Source of the DNA: Burkholderiales bacterium
GTDB lineage: Bacteria > Pseudomonadota > Gammaproteobacteria > Burkholderiales > Ga0077523
DNA length: 64,000 nucleotides
Direction: 5' to 3'
Assembly (NCBI GenBank): GCA_022843925.1
Contig: JALHMS010000004.1
Coordinates: forward strand, 204,200 to 268,199
Shown: positions 54,091 through 63,701 of the stretch, in pieces
Numbering within the stretch: position 1 is the stretch's first letter
How the letters are laid out: every line of letters begins with the position of its first letter
Notes under the pieces: model-generated
What the model saw: only the letters and a program-made list of their open reading frames with translations
What the model was told of the DNA's origin: nothing
The model's database searches: none
Made by a program: the position numbers and the translations under genes

Positions 54091-55353
54091 TTGGACGCCT
54101 CACGTCCTCCGGTTGATCTCGCGGCCACCGCGGAGCCTCGCGCTGGCGCGACGGTGTGGCGGCCCATCGTCGGGCCGGCTGCGCCGCGCGATCTCTGCAC
54201 CGACTGCGGCATCTCGCGCACCGACGATGCCAGGCGCTGCGGCCGCGCGTGCCAGTTCATCAAGCCCGACCACGCCGGTCTCGAGGCGCGGGTGCATGGG
54301 CGCAGCCGCGACCTCTCGAAGCCCGACGAAGTCCATTTCGGACCCTTCCGCCGGATGCTGCGTGCAGGTCTCGCGAACCCGCTGCCCGGCGCGCAGTGGA
54401 CGGGCATCACGACGCGCATCGCGGAGCGCCTGCTGGAGACCGGTGCTGTGGATGCCGTGCTCGCGATGGCGCCTGATCCGGAGGACCGCTGGCGGCCCGT
54501 GCCGGTGCTCGTGACCTCCGCGGCAGGCATGGCGCAGTGCCGCGGCATGCGCATGGGCTACGCGCCGCTGCTGGCGCTGCTGGCGCCGGCGCGGGCGCAG
54601 GGCTACAAGCGGCTCGCGGTGGTCGGCATCCCGTGTCAGGTCTACGCATTGCGCGCGCTGGAGGCCGAGCTGGGGTTCGAGCGGTTGTACGTGATCGGCA
54701 CGCCGTGCTCGGACAACACCACCACCGAGAACTTCCACCGGTTCCTCGAACTGCTCGCGGCGGATCCCGACACGATCACCTACCTCGAATTCCGCGCCGA
54801 CTATCACGTGGAGCTGCGTTTCACGGACGGCCGCGTCCAGGCGATCCCGTTCCTGCAGCTGCCGCTGTCGCAACTGCCGAACGATTTCTTCCCGCTGACC
54901 TGCAGGACGTGCGTCGACTACACCAACGTGCTCGCCGACATCACCGTGGGCTACATGGGTGGGCAGGGCGAGCAATGGCTGCTCGTGCGCAACGCCCGCG
55001 GCGAGGAACTCCTCGAATTGCTGGGCGACGAGATTCGCACGTCGACGCCCGGGAGCGCCGGCAACCGCCGCGCGCCGGTGAAGGGGTTCCTCGGCAACAT
55101 CCAGCGCGCGGCCGGGGGGCTGCCGCTGCGCCGGATGCCGGAATGGCTGCGCCCCATCGTCGGCTGGCTCATGCCACGCATCGGCCCGCGCGGCATCGAG
55201 TTCGCGCGTGCGCGGGTGGAGATGAAGGCGCTGGAGACCGTCGTGCACCTTCGACGAGAACGCCCGCGTCTCCTGAAGCACATGATGCCGAAGCATCTGT
55301 GGTCGCTGGTACGGCCCTACGGGCTGGAACCCACGGACGACGAGCAACTCTGA
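54091..55353 (+). CDS. FrhB/HCAR-like Fe-S flavoprotein (coenzyme F420 hydrogenase beta family)
   Basis: A 420-residue protein of the FrhB/FdhB family that includes 7-hydroxymethyl chlorophyll a reductase and the BciB 8-vinyl reductase. An N-terminal cysteine cluster CTDCGISRTDDARRCGRAC, the central GIPCQVYALRALE, GTPCSDN and the closing CRTCVDYTNVLADITVGYMGG match the family's iron-sulfur and flavin blocks. Start is TTG 54091 after AGGAG; upstream codons are not family-like. No bacteriochlorophyll genes are in the window, so its substrate is open. Confidence 0.85.
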   Translation: MDASRPPVDLAATAEPRAGATVWRPIVGPAAPRDLCTDCGISRTDDARRCGRACQFIKPDHAGLEARVHGRSRDLSKPDEVHFGPFRRMLRAGLANPLPGAQWTGITTRIAERLLETGAVDAVLAMAPDPEDRWRPVPVLVTSAAGMAQCRGMRMGYAPLLALLAPARAQGYKRLAVVGIPCQVYALRALEAELGFERLYVIGTPCSDNTTTENFHRFLELLAADPDTITYLEFRADYHVELRFTDGRVQAIPFLQLPLSQLPNDFFPLTCRTCVDYTNVLADITVGYMGGQGEQWLLVRNARGEELLELLGDEIRTSTPGSAGNRRAPVKGFLGNIQRAAGGLPLRRMPEWLRPIVGWLMPRIGPRGIEFARARVEMKALETVVHLRRERPRLLKHMMPKHLWSLVRPYGLEPTDDEQL

Positions 55354-55369
55354 GCCCGCAGGGCCCGGT

Positions 55370-56326
55370 TCAGAGCGCGTCGAAGTCCTTTGCGATGCGC
55401 GCGCGCAGGGCCGCATCCGGCATGCGACCCGTGCCGGCCAGCATGTTCTGCACGGTGTGCGTGGCCTTGCTCGACGCGGGAATCGCGCAGTTCACGGCCG
55501 GGTGGGACACGATCCATTTCAGGAACACCTGCGCCCAGCTCGCGCAGTCGATGTCCGCCGCCCAGGCCGGCAGGGCCTTGCCCTTCACGCGCGAGAAGAG
55601 CGCGCCCTGTGCGAAGGGCCGGTTGGCGATCACTGCCACACCGAGTTCGGCCGCGAGCGGCAGCATGCGTTCGGCCGCCGCGGGCTCGGCCAGCGAGTAG
55701 TTGAGCTGCACGAAGTCCCAGCGCCGGGCACGCAGCACCTTTTCGAGTTCGCCGTACGCACCTTCGTGGTAGTGCGTGATGCCCGTGTAGCGGATGCGGC
55801 CGTCGGTCTTCCAGAGGTCCAGCGTCTCGGCGTGCGTGCGCCAGTCCTGGAGGTTGTGCACCTGCATGAGATCCATCCGGTCGGTGCGCATCCGACGGAA
55901 CGACTCCTCCATCTGCCGGATGCCGCTCTCGCGCCCGGTGGTCCAGACCTTCGTCGCGAGGAATACCCTGGATCGCGCCGCCAGTGTCGCCACCAGATCG
56001 CCGGCGACGCTCTCGGCACGGCCGTACATCGGGGAGCTGTCGATGAGGTTGCCGCCGTGATCGGTGAGGGCACGCACGACGTCGAGAAGCGGTGCCTGCT
56101 CGGCCGCGCCGCTGCCGACGTCCAGCGCCTGATAGGTGCCGAGTCCGATCACGGGCAACTGCTCGCCGGAAGACGGGATGCTCCGCCGCAGCACCTGCGG
56201 TGTCGTGCTTCCGGCACTCCGGGCCTGCTCAGTCATCGCCGCGAGCGGCAGCAGCCCCATGGCGGCCGTCCAGCGGCGGCGTGCCGGGTCCGGTACCGAT
56301 CCGGTCTGCGGGTTGTATCGGGTCAT
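55370..56326 (-). CDS. Tat-exported aldo/keto reductase
   Basis: A 318-residue AKR. A twin-arginine-like leader ([16 protein letters not shown], residues 16-31) precedes the barrel. The catalytic Tyr is in DSSPMYGRAES, the Lys in FLATKVW and the His in LMQVHNLQDW. Exported AKRs of this type are known in proteobacteria but their substrates are mostly unknown. ATG 56326 has GAGGAGGAA upstream. It overlaps the preceding transporter gene by 98 bp, so the pair is coupled. Confidence 0.87.
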   Translation of the reverse strand: MTRYNPQTGSVPDPARRRWTAAMGLLPLAAMTEQARSAGSTTPQVLRRSIPSSGEQLPVIGLGTYQALDVGSGAAEQAPLLDVVRALTDHGGNLIDSSPMYGRAESVAGDLVATLAARSRVFLATKVWTTGRESGIRQMEESFRRMRTDRMDLMQVHNLQDWRTHAETLDLWKTDGRIRYTGITHYHEGAYGELEKVLRARRWDFVQLNYSLAEPAAAERMLPLAAELGVAVIANRPFAQGALFSRVKGKALPAWAADIDCASWAQVFLKWIVSHPAVNCAIPASSKATHTVQNMLAGTGRMPDAALRARIAKDFDAL

Positions 56327-57650
56327 GATGTTCCTCCTCGTGGATCGGGATCGTCGGGTGTCGGGCGAGGCGCCAGCCCGTGGCGGCGCCGAGGAGCGCG
56401 ACGGGCACGGCCGCCAATGCCAGCGGCGCTCCGACGACGGCCATCGCTCTTGCGGCCTCCACCAGCCAGCTGCTGGCGGCATCGGCACCGCGCACGACCG
56501 CCGTATCGAGAAAATTCTTGGCCTTGTACTTCACGTTCCTTGGCAGCACGGTGAAGACCATCTCCCGGGCCGGCCGCGCGATCGCGTACTCCCCGGCCCG
56601 CCGCACCACGCCGACCGCGACGAGCACCGCGAGCGTGGGGGCCAGGCCGAGTGCGCTGAAACCGATCGCGGACAGCATCGGCAGCAGCGCCAGTGCGAAA
56701 GCGAGCCCGAAGCGTCGCACGAGCGCGCCGGTGCCGACGGCCTGGGTGACGACCGTGAGGATGTTCACCACGAGATCGATCCGTGCGAAGAAGCTCGTGC
56801 GTGCCTCCGCCGTGGCGAAGGCGGCAGCCGCCAGCCGGGTCTGTTCGAAGTAGAGCACCGTCCCGAGCAGTGCATGCAGCATGAGGTAGACGCAGAAGAG
56901 CCTGAGCACCGGGGAGCGCGCGATCAGTGCCAGGCCCTCCCAAGCCGTGCCGCCCACTGCCGGCGCATCGGACGCCGTCCGCTCGGTGGCGGCGCCCGGG
57001 ATCTCGACGCGGATGAGGCGGATCGCACAACCGACGGCGCCGACCAGCAACGCCATGGAGACGAGCGGCAGGCGCGCGACGCCGAGGGGCTCCGCGAGGA
57101 ATGCCGTCAGGCTGGGTCCGACGATGGCGCCGAGACTGCCGCCCACCGAGATCGGACCGAAGAGCCGTTCCGCCGCATCGAGTCCGAAGCGGTCGGTCAG
57201 GAGACTCCAGAAGACCGATACGGCGAACACGTTGAAGATGCTGATCCAGACGAAGAACACCGCGGACCCGGCGAGTCCGAAGCTCGTTCCTTGCATCGCA
57301 ACATTGAAGAGCGCGAGCTGCACGGCGAAGAACCCGAAGACGCCGGGTACCAGTCTCGCAGGGCGGATCCGGGCCGCACACCATCCGAAGAGTGGTGCGG
57401 CGCACAGCATCCCGATGAACGTGGCGGAGAACAGCAGGCCGAGACGGGAGGTGCCGACCCGCACGGCCATCTCGTCGCGCAGCGGCCGCAGGACATAGTA
57501 CGCAGCGAGCAGCAGGAAGAAGGTGGCGGAGGCCCATGCGGCAGCGCGTCGATCGCTCGCTGCAGTGCGAAAGAGAGGGTGGGCGAGGGCTTTCAATGGG
57601 GGGCTTTCTCGACTTCGATCGAGGGCTTGGAAGACCCTTCGTCGAGGCAT
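56229..57650 (-). CDS. MFS / ATP:ADP-antiporter-like transporter
   Basis: A 473-residue polytopic membrane protein with about twelve helices, beginning with [18 protein letters not shown], typical of the MFS branch related to bacterial nucleotide (NTP/NDP) translocases and found in many free-living bacteria. The substrate is unknown. ATG 57650 is used although no ribosome-binding site is obvious; a TTG start about 19 residues later is possible. It runs into the aldo-keto reductase with a 98-bp overlap. Confidence 0.8.
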   Translation of the reverse strand: MPRRRVFQALDRSRESPPLKALAHPLFRTAASDRRAAAWASATFFLLLAAYYVLRPLRDEMAVRVGTSRLGLLFSATFIGMLCAAPLFGWCAARIRPARLVPGVFGFFAVQLALFNVAMQGTSFGLAGSAVFFVWISIFNVFAVSVFWSLLTDRFGLDAAERLFGPISVGGSLGAIVGPSLTAFLAEPLGVARLPLVSMALLVGAVGCAIRLIRVEIPGAATERTASDAPAVGGTAWEGLALIARSPVLRLFCVYLMLHALLGTVLYFEQTRLAAAAFATAEARTSFFARIDLVVNILTVVTQAVGTGALVRRFGLAFALALLPMLSAIGFSALGLAPTLAVLVAVGVVRRAGEYAIARPAREMVFTVLPRNVKYKAKNFLDTAVVRGADAASSWLVEAARAMAVVGAPLALAAVPVALLGAATGWRLARHPTIPIHEEEHHDPIQPADRIGTGPGTPPLDGRHGAAAARGDD

Positions 57651-57660
57651 TCAAAAATGC

Positions 57661-57688
57661 TTGCGTACTCGATATGGCGGGGTATCAT
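57661..57688 (+). promoter_or_regulatory. Probable sigma-70 promoter of the cold-shock gene
   Basis: TTGCGT at 57661-57666 and TATCAT at 57683-57688 are spaced by 16 bp. This leaves a leader of about 105 nt before the ATG at 57800, in line with the long structured leaders of cold-shock mRNAs. Confidence 0.55.
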
Positions 57689-57799
57689 TCGCGCGTGTTT
57701 TGGGGTCAGGTAGTCGGCGGTACGGGAGTGCCAAGCACGGTCTTGCCACCCAAACATGAGCGCGGGTGGCAGCCCGAGAAAAAGACACAGGAGATACTA

Positions 57800-58003
57800 A
57801 TGGCAACCGGTACCGTGAAGTGGTTCAACGACTCGAAGGGGTTCGGTTTCATCACCCCGGATGACAAGAGCGAAGACGTGTTTGCGCACTTCTCCGCCAT
57901 CAAGATGAACGGTTTCAAGACCCTGAAGGAAGGCCAGCGCGTCAGCTTCGAGGTGACGAGCGGCCCGAAGGGCAAGCAGGCTTCCAACATTCAGTCACTT
58001 TGA
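57800..58003 (+). CDS. Cold-shock protein (CspA family)
   Basis: A 67-residue cold-shock domain RNA chaperone. RNP-1-like KGFGFI and RNP-2-like VFAHFSAI are present, with the opening [11 protein letters not shown]. It binds single-stranded RNA and melts secondary structure. The ATG follows AGGAGA. A long leader upstream and an intrinsic terminator immediately downstream make it a monocistronic unit. Confidence 0.96.
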   Translation: MATGTVKWFNDSKGFGFITPDDKSEDVFAHFSAIKMNGFKTLKEGQRVSFEVTSGPKGKQASNIQSL

Positions 58004-58030
58004 TTTCGAGGGCTGCCAGCAGCGCCTGAC

Positions 58031-58055
58031 AAAACCCGCTTCGGCGGGTTTTTTT
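58031..58055 (+). terminator. Intrinsic terminator of the cold-shock gene
   Basis: AAAACCCGC and GCGGGTTTT form a 9-bp stem with a TTCG tetraloop, followed by a run of T. A textbook bidirectional-looking terminator, 28 bp after the stop. Confidence 0.93.
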
Positions 58056-58108
58056 GTATGTAGTCCCGCTTCGGCGGGTTTTTTATTATGTGGTCTCGCT
58101 TCGGCGGG
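58035..58108. repeat. Terminator repeated with a 30-bp period
   Basis: The hairpin cccgcttcggcggg recurs at 58035, 58065 and 58095, exactly 30 bp apart, with similar linkers (ttgtatgtagt, attatgtggt). The second copy keeps a T run (58079-58084); the third begins ctcgc and has lost it. This is a tandem duplication of the whole terminator. Confidence 0.9.
58065..58084 (+). terminator. Second copy of the terminator
   Basis: CCCGC/GCGGG stem with TTCG loop and a six-T tail, 30 bp after the first copy. Confidence 0.85.
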
Positions 58109-58405
58109 TGCTTCCGTGTCCCGTGCCTCGCCTTTTCAGCGTATGGGCTGGTTTCACCGGCGTTGCCGGCCCTTCCGTTTCGTGTCGATGCTTTCCACGT
58201 CATTCTGCGAGGATACCTTCGCAACCGACGCTGGCGCCATGCGGTGTTGCAATGTCGCGGGGCGTCCGGGAGCCGCTCTTTCTCGTTGTCGGGTTGCCCT
58301 GCGCAGTCCGGATGCGCGACACTAAGTGATGAACAAAAATCGAACTATGAACGTCGTTCACATGACGCCCCCATCCCTGCGATCCCGTGGCGTCCGGAGC
58401 CCGGC

Positions 58406-59632
58406 GTGGCGCTGACTCTCGACGATGTCCGCGCGGCGGCGCGAGTGATCGAGGGCCAGGTGGTCGTCACGCCTTGCCTGCAGTCGCGCACGCTGTCGGC
58501 CATTGTCGGTGCCGAGGTCTGGTTGAAATTCGAGAACCATCAGTTCACGGCGTCGTTCAAGGAGCGCGGGGCGCTCGCGAAGCTGGCCTCCCTCGACGCG
58601 GATCAGCGGGCCGCCGGCGTCATCGCCGTCTCCGCCGGCAATCACGCGCAGGGCGTCGCGTTCCACGCGAGGCGGCTGGGGATTCCGGCGGTGATCGTGA
58701 TGCCGCGCCACACGCCGCACGTGAAGGTGGAACACACGCGGGTGCACGGCGCCGAGGTGATCCTCGTGGGGGACGATTTCGACGAGGCCAAGGCCCAGGC
58801 GCTGCGCATCGCGGGCGAACGAAGACTGACCCTGGTGCATCCCTACGACGATCCACTCGTGATGGCGGGGCAGGGCACCATCGCCCTGGAGATGCTCGCA
58901 GCGGCACCGGCGCTGGACACGCTCGTCGTGCCCGTCGGCGGTGGCGGCATGATCGCTGGCATCGCCACGGCGGCGAGGGCGCTGCGGCCCGACATCGAGA
59001 TCATCGGCGCCGAGGCCGAGCGCTTTCCCTCGATGCGCTACGCGCTCGACGGCAGCACGCCGGTGTTCGGACCCAGCACGCTCGCGGAGGGGATCGCCGT
59101 CAAGGTCCCCGGCGTCCTGACGCTCGAGGTCGTCCGTCGCCTCGTTTCGGACATCCTCCTCGTGGGGGAGGGCGATATCGAACGCGCCATCCTGCTGCTT
59201 CTGGAGATCGAGAAGACCGTCGCCGAGGGTGCCGGCGCCGTCGGCCTCGCAACGCTCATGCGGCATCGCGAGCGCTTCACCGGGCGGCGCGTGGGCATCG
59301 TGATCTGTGGCGGCAACATCGATCCGCTGACGCTCGCCGACGTCATTCAGCGGGGCATGGTCCGGACCGGACGCCTCGCCCGGCTCACGGTGCGGTTGCG
59401 CGATCTGCCGGGATCGCTGGCGCGTGTCACGGCGGCCATCGGCGAGGCGAACGCGAACATCGAGGAGGTGCACCACCAGCGGGCCTTCACGAACCTGCCG
59501 CTGCAGGACGCCGAAGTGCAGTTCGTACTCGAGACGCGCGGATTCGAGCATGCCCGGCAGGTGGCGGCGACCATCGAAGCCGCGGGATTCCCGGTCGACC
59601 TCGACAGCGCAGGGCAGCCGGACGCGCCCTGA
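58406..59632 (+). CDS. ilvA: Threonine dehydratase (biosynthetic/catabolic type) with ACT domain
   Basis: A 408-residue PLP enzyme that converts threonine to 2-oxobutanoate. The PLP lysine is in [20 protein letters not shown] and the PLP phosphate loop [12 protein letters not shown] follow. A single C-terminal ACT-like domain (from about residue 325, [16 protein letters not shown]) gives the roughly 400-residue form used for isoleucine synthesis or threonine breakdown. GTG 58406 with GGAG upstream is preferred to a much longer open frame. Symbol given for activity, not for regulation. Confidence 0.9.
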   Translation: MALTLDDVRAAARVIEGQVVVTPCLQSRTLSAIVGAEVWLKFENHQFTASFKERGALAKLASLDADQRAAGVIAVSAGNHAQGVAFHARRLGIPAVIVMPRHTPHVKVEHTRVHGAEVILVGDDFDEAKAQALRIAGERRLTLVHPYDDPLVMAGQGTIALEMLAAAPALDTLVVPVGGGGMIAGIATAARALRPDIEIIGAEAERFPSMRYALDGSTPVFGPSTLAEGIAVKVPGVLTLEVVRRLVSDILLVGEGDIERAILLLLEIEKTVAEGAGAVGLATLMRHRERFTGRRVGIVICGGNIDPLTLADVIQRGMVRTGRLARLTVRLRDLPGSLARVTAAIGEANANIEEVHHQRAFTNLPLQDAEVQFVLETRGFEHARQVAATIEAAGFPVDLDSAGQPDAP

Positions 59633-59745
59633 TCCTGGGGCGGGACAACCAGGTCTCAAGGCCGGACCGTCGCTGCCGACAAAGGCGCGTGACGGCGCTG
59701 CCGTATCAGGCAGATCCGCATCCGGTCCCAGGAGGCCCCAACACG

Positions 59746-61362
59746 ATGTCCACCGAAGAACTGCGCGGCCGCGCGGCCCGCATGAGTGCCACCATCACCC
59801 AGGTCGAACGCGAGCTTTCTGCCCACCGACCGATCGTCACCAAGACCGACCTGAAGGGCAAGATCACCTACGCCAACCCGGCGTTCGTCGAGATCAGCGG
59901 CTTCACGCACGAAGAGCTGATCGGGCAGCCCCACAACGTCGTCCGCCATCCCGACATGCCGCGCGAGGCATTCGCCGATCTCTGGAACACCGTGCGGGCC
60001 GGGGTGCCGTGGCGGGGGCGCGTGAAGAATCGGGCCCGGAACGGTGACTTCTACTGGGTCGACGCCTACGTCTCCCCGCTCACCGAGAACGGTCGGCACA
60101 CGGGGTACATGTCGGTCCGGACCCGCCCCTCGCAGGCGCAGAAGGACGAAGCCGAGCGGCTGTATGCGGAGATCCGCGCCGGTCGCGCCAAGCTTCCTCC
60201 CACGCCGATCCGGGCCGGCCGCTCCCTCGGCGTGAAGATGGGGGCATTCTTCGCGATCTTCGCGGTGACGAACGTTGCGGCAACCTTCCTGCCTTCGCCA
60301 TGGGGTTGGATTGCCGGTGCGACCGGGGTGCTTGCCGCGGCGGGTGGCTACTTCTGGTTGCGGCACGAGATCGCCACCCCGCTCGCCGACATGCGGTCTG
60401 CGCTCGTACGGCTCTCCGAAGGCGATTTCCGCGGCGATGTCGCCATGACGGGCAGTGCGGAGTTCGCCGAGGTGCTGGCCGGTCTGCAGACCATGCAGGT
60501 GAATCTGCGGGCGATCATGAGCGACGTCGTCGCGGCATCCGTGTCGGTCCAGGCCGATGCCGCCCGACTGCAGGCGAGCGCCGCCGAACTGCTGGATCGA
60601 TCGAACCACCAGGCCGACGGGATCAACGGGGTCGCGAGCGCCCTCGAGGAGCTGACGACCTCCATGTCCGAAATCTCGGAGGCCACCGGCCGCAGCTCCC
60701 AGCATGCCCAGACCACCATCGAGGTGGTCGACCAGGGCGTGACCAACATCGCGAGATCGGCAGCGGCCACCGAGGAGGTGGTCGGTGTGGTGGACGCCGC
60801 GCGCACCCGCATCGAGAGCCTGGGTGCTGCGGTGGAGAAGATCTCCTCCGTGACCCGCACCATCCAGGAGATCGCTGACCAGACCAATCTGCTTGCGCTC
60901 AACGCCGCCATCGAGGCGGCGCGGGCCGGCGAGCAGGGTCGCGGCTTCGCCGTCGTGGCCGACGAGGTCAGGCAACTGGCCGAGCGCACCCGCGCCAGCA
61001 CCGTCGACATCGCTGCCACGGTGCGCGAGGTCCAGGCCGGTACCGCGGATGCGACCCGGACGATGGACGCTGCCGTCCAGGAGGTGCACCGCGGGACCGA
61101 CCTGATCCGCGCCTCCAGCGACAGCCTCGGGTCGATCACCGAGGCGAGCCGCGGCGTGGCCTCCTCGGCGCGCGACATCGCGGCCATGCTCCAGCAGCAG
61201 TCCCAGGCCTCGCAGGAGGTCGCCACGAGCATGGAGCGCATGAACGCGATGAACGAGAACAACGTCCAGAGCATCCGGGACGTCGCGTCGGCCTCCACGG
61301 AACTGGCCGCGACGTCGCAGGCGCTGCATCGCCTGGTGGAGCACTTCGCGGCCCGGATGTAG
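59746..61362 (+). CDS. Aer-like methyl-accepting chemotaxis protein with PAS domain
   Basis: A 538-residue chemoreceptor. Residues about 20-120 are a PAS domain ([39 protein letters not shown]) typical of aerotaxis sensors that bind FAD. Two transmembrane helices (about 165-185 and 188-208) follow, then a HAMP-like region and the signalling hairpin with [22 protein letters not shown]. No periplasmic ligand domain exists, so the signal is sensed inside. ATG 59746 follows AGGAGG; a longer open frame upstream overlaps ilvA and is not used. Confidence 0.93.
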   Translation: MSTEELRGRAARMSATITQVERELSAHRPIVTKTDLKGKITYANPAFVEISGFTHEELIGQPHNVVRHPDMPREAFADLWNTVRAGVPWRGRVKNRARNGDFYWVDAYVSPLTENGRHTGYMSVRTRPSQAQKDEAERLYAEIRAGRAKLPPTPIRAGRSLGVKMGAFFAIFAVTNVAATFLPSPWGWIAGATGVLAAAGGYFWLRHEIATPLADMRSALVRLSEGDFRGDVAMTGSAEFAEVLAGLQTMQVNLRAIMSDVVAASVSVQADAARLQASAAELLDRSNHQADGINGVASALEELTTSMSEISEATGRSSQHAQTTIEVVDQGVTNIARSAAATEEVVGVVDAARTRIESLGAAVEKISSVTRTIQEIADQTNLLALNAAIEAARAGEQGRGFAVVADEVRQLAERTRASTVDIAATVREVQAGTADATRTMDAAVQEVHRGTDLIRASSDSLGSITEASRGVASSARDIAAMLQQQSQASQEVATSMERMNAMNENNVQSIRDVASASTELAATSQALHRLVEHFAARM

Positions 61363-61364
61363 CG

Positions 61365-61384
61365 CGCCGCCTCGCGGGGCGGCG
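61365..61384. terminator. Hairpin between convergent genes
   Basis: CGCCGCC (61365-61371) pairs with GGCGGCG (61378-61384) with a 6-base loop, between the chemoreceptor stop and the mutarotase stop. No T run. Confidence 0.4.
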
Positions 61385-61386
61385 GA

Positions 61387-62235
61387 TCAGCCGGCGTCCA
61401 GGCTCTGCCGACCGCTCCATTCCATGCCGGCAGCGAGCGCGATCGGGTGGGCGACCGCGGCGGCCTCCACGCACAACATGCGACGGAAGCCGTCGGGCGG
61501 CATGTCCGCGAGCGCGCCGCACTTCTGTTCCCAAGGGTTCCACACCACGACATCCGGGAAGCCGTCCCGACTGATCGTGAGCACACCGGCCCCGCTGACG
61601 AGGCGTTGTGCCTCCGCCGGTCTCTCGTAGATGCGGTCGACCTCGGCCGAAACCCGTAGGACGTCGTCTCGGTCCTCGCGCCGCCGATGGTGGTCCGTCT
61701 GATCGCGATATCGGGCATCGCAGAGCCCTTCGAGCGTGGCCAGCTCGACGTCCGGAACCCGGCAGTACGTGTGCAGCGCCGCCGTGAAATCGAAGGTGCC
61801 GGTGCCGGTGTTCTCGACGGAAAGCTCGACGTCGATGCGGTCGCCCTCCAGCAGAACCGTCAACTCCGCCGTGAAACCGAAGGGCCAGATCCGGTGCGTC
61901 TCCGGGGTGTCGGTGAGTCGCCAGGTCGCCCGCACGAAATCCCCGCCGTCGTGGGTCTCGGCCTGCACCCAGTTCATCACCCTCCCGAACCCGTGCCGCG
62001 GGAGCGGACCCTCCGGGCCGAACTGGGGAAAGATCACGGGGATGCCACCGCGGATCGGCCGCCCGTTGCCGTAGGGCGACCGGTCGCTCAGGTACAGTCG
62101 TTCCCCGCCGCGCGCCGGTTGCCACGAAGCGACGTGGGCACCGTAGTCCGTGACGATCGCAGTGGCACCGTCGCGGCCTGTGATGCGCAGCGCGGGCAGG
62201 CCGTGGAATTCGATTCGTTCGAAGGGTGTGTTCAT
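61387..62235 (-). CDS. D-hexose-6-phosphate mutarotase
   Basis: A 282-residue aldose-1-epimerase-fold protein of the YeaD branch. VASWQPARGGERLYLSDRSPY, PIRGGIPVIFPQFGP, the His in LHTYCRVPDVE and the Glu region DGFPDVVVWNPW are family segments. It equilibrates the anomers of glucose 6-phosphate and related sugars. It stands alone, divergent from the exporter gene. Confidence 0.9.
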   Translation of the reverse strand: MNTPFERIEFHGLPALRITGRDGATAIVTDYGAHVASWQPARGGERLYLSDRSPYGNGRPIRGGIPVIFPQFGPEGPLPRHGFGRVMNWVQAETHDGGDFVRATWRLTDTPETHRIWPFGFTAELTVLLEGDRIDVELSVENTGTGTFDFTAALHTYCRVPDVELATLEGLCDARYRDQTDHHRRREDRDDVLRVSAEVDRIYERPAEAQRLVSGAGVLTISRDGFPDVVVWNPWEQKCGALADMPPDGFRRMLCVEAAAVAHPIALAAGMEWSGRQSLDAG

Positions 62236-62262
62236 GGGGGTAGTGTAGCGAGGGGGCAGGCG

Positions 62263-62276
62263 TCCGAAGCTTCGGA
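62263..62276. promoter_or_regulatory. 14-bp perfect palindrome
   Basis: TCCGAAGCTTCGGA lies 28 bp upstream of the mutarotase start in the gap shared with the exporter gene. It could be an operator; only symmetry supports it. Confidence 0.35.
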
Positions 62277-62483
62277 ATCGGTGTTTCGAGATGCCACCCT
62301 GCGATCAGGCCTCTCCCATCGAATCCTCCAACGCGGTCCGCTTTTGGAGCAACAGGGAAAGATGGCTTGTCTCGCAGCTCGGGGTTGTTCGTCCATCTTC
62401 TCGTTCCCGCGACGGCAGCGGTTCGGGATCAACCAGCGCGCTCCTGCGATCGCCGACGCGTCGTGGGCCGCCGGGTTTGCCAT

Positions 62484-63677
62484 ATGACCGACGCGGGCCG
62501 TCTCCGTCTTCTGCTCGTCCTCGGCATGCTGACCGCGTTCGGTCCGATGTCGATCGACATGTACCTCCCCGCGCTCCCCGCGCTCGCCCGGAATCTCGGA
62601 TCCGACGCCGCGGCCGTCCAGCTCACGCTCTCCTCGTTCTTCATCGGGCTCTCGCTCGGTCAGCTTGCCTACGGTCCGCTCGCCGACCGCATCGGCCGTC
62701 GCCCTCCATTGATCGCCGGCATCGCGCTCTTCGTCATGGCGAGTGCAGGATGCGCCATGGCCGCCAGCCTGGGTTCCCTCATCGCATGGCGCGCGCTGCA
62801 GGCGGCCGGCGCCTGTGCCGGCATGGTGATCTCCCGCGCCGTGGTCCGCGACCGGCATGCGCCCGAGGAGGCCGCGCGCGTGCTGTCCCTGCTCATGCTG
62901 GTCATGGGTCTCGCCCCCATCCTCGCGCCGCTCGCGGGCGGCTGGGTGCTGGAGCGTGCCGGCTGGCGTGCCATCTTCTGGGTCCTCGTGGTGTTCGGAA
63001 TCGCCTGTCTGGCAGCCGTGCTGGCCTGGCTCCCGGAGACGCGACCAGCCCTGCCCGCCCGGGGCGCCCACGACGCGCCTCGGTTGGCTTGGTACCGGCT
63101 GCTCGCGGATCGCCGATTCCTCCGGCCGGCGCTCGGCGGCGCCCTCGCGCAGGCCGGGATGTTCGCCTACATCTCGGCGTCCCCGTTCGTGTTCATCGAG
63201 GTCTACGGCGTGCCGGCAGGCGCCTATGGCTGGCTCTTCGGCAGCAACGCGCTCGGGCTGATCGCCGCGTCGCAGTGGAATCGTCGTCTGCTCTCCCGGG
63301 GAACGATGGAACCGGTCCTGAGGCGCGCCCACGCGGTCAACGCCCTCTGCGGCGTGATGCTGGTGGCCGTCGCAGCGAGCGGGGTCGGAGGCCTCCCGCT
63401 GCTCATGGTCCCGCTCTTCGGCTACATCGCTTCGCTGGGACTCACCTTCCCGAACTCGGCGGCTGCCGCGATGGCATCGTTCCCCCGGCAGGCCGCGACG
63501 GCGTCGTCGCTCTTCGGCACGATCCAGTTCGCGCTCGCCGCCGTCGCCGGCACGCTCGCGGGCCGTCTCCACGACGGCACGGCATTGCCCATGGCAGCCA
63601 TCGTCGCGGCGTGCGGCGCGTCGGCAGTCGCCGTGCGGTGGCTCTTCGCGAGGCCACGCGGATCGGTATCCGTGTAG
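62484..63677 (+). CDS. Bcr/CflA family multidrug exporter
   Basis: A 397-residue major facilitator with twelve predicted helices. FGPMSIDMYLPALPAL near the start and YGPLADRIGRRPPL between helices 2 and 3 are the Bcr/CflA signature. Such proteins export bicyclomycin, chloramphenicol-like drugs or cysteine by proton antiport. ATG 62484 gives MTDAGRLRLL; 39 upstream residues in frame are not typical. Confidence 0.92.
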   Translation: MTDAGRLRLLLVLGMLTAFGPMSIDMYLPALPALARNLGSDAAAVQLTLSSFFIGLSLGQLAYGPLADRIGRRPPLIAGIALFVMASAGCAMAASLGSLIAWRALQAAGACAGMVISRAVVRDRHAPEEAARVLSLLMLVMGLAPILAPLAGGWVLERAGWRAIFWVLVVFGIACLAAVLAWLPETRPALPARGAHDAPRLAWYRLLADRRFLRPALGGALAQAGMFAYISASPFVFIEVYGVPAGAYGWLFGSNALGLIAASQWNRRLLSRGTMEPVLRRAHAVNALCGVMLVAVAASGVGGLPLLMVPLFGYIASLGLTFPNSAAAAMASFPRQAATASSLFGTIQFALAAVAGTLAGRLHDGTALPMAAIVAACGASAVAVRWLFARPRGSVSV

Positions 63678-63701
63678 GGGGGCAGGCCCTTGTGGGAGGG
63701 G

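Larger units (their letters stand above)
58004..58405. other. 402-bp spacer with tandem terminators
   Basis: The first part holds the triplicated terminator unit (58031-58108). From about 58110 to 58405 I see no gene and no clear signal other than the GGAG (58395-58398) that serves the next gene. Confidence 0.5.

Noticed and set aside
51407..54103. 898-codon minus-strand frame over the hydrolase and FAH genes
   Set aside because: Arg/His/Asp-rich shadow with no family signal across three well-supported plus-strand genes.
58387..59745. Long open frame upstream of the chemoreceptor that overlaps ilvA
   Set aside because: Arg/Gly/Ala-rich with no motifs; the receptor has a good ATG and AGGAGG at 59746.
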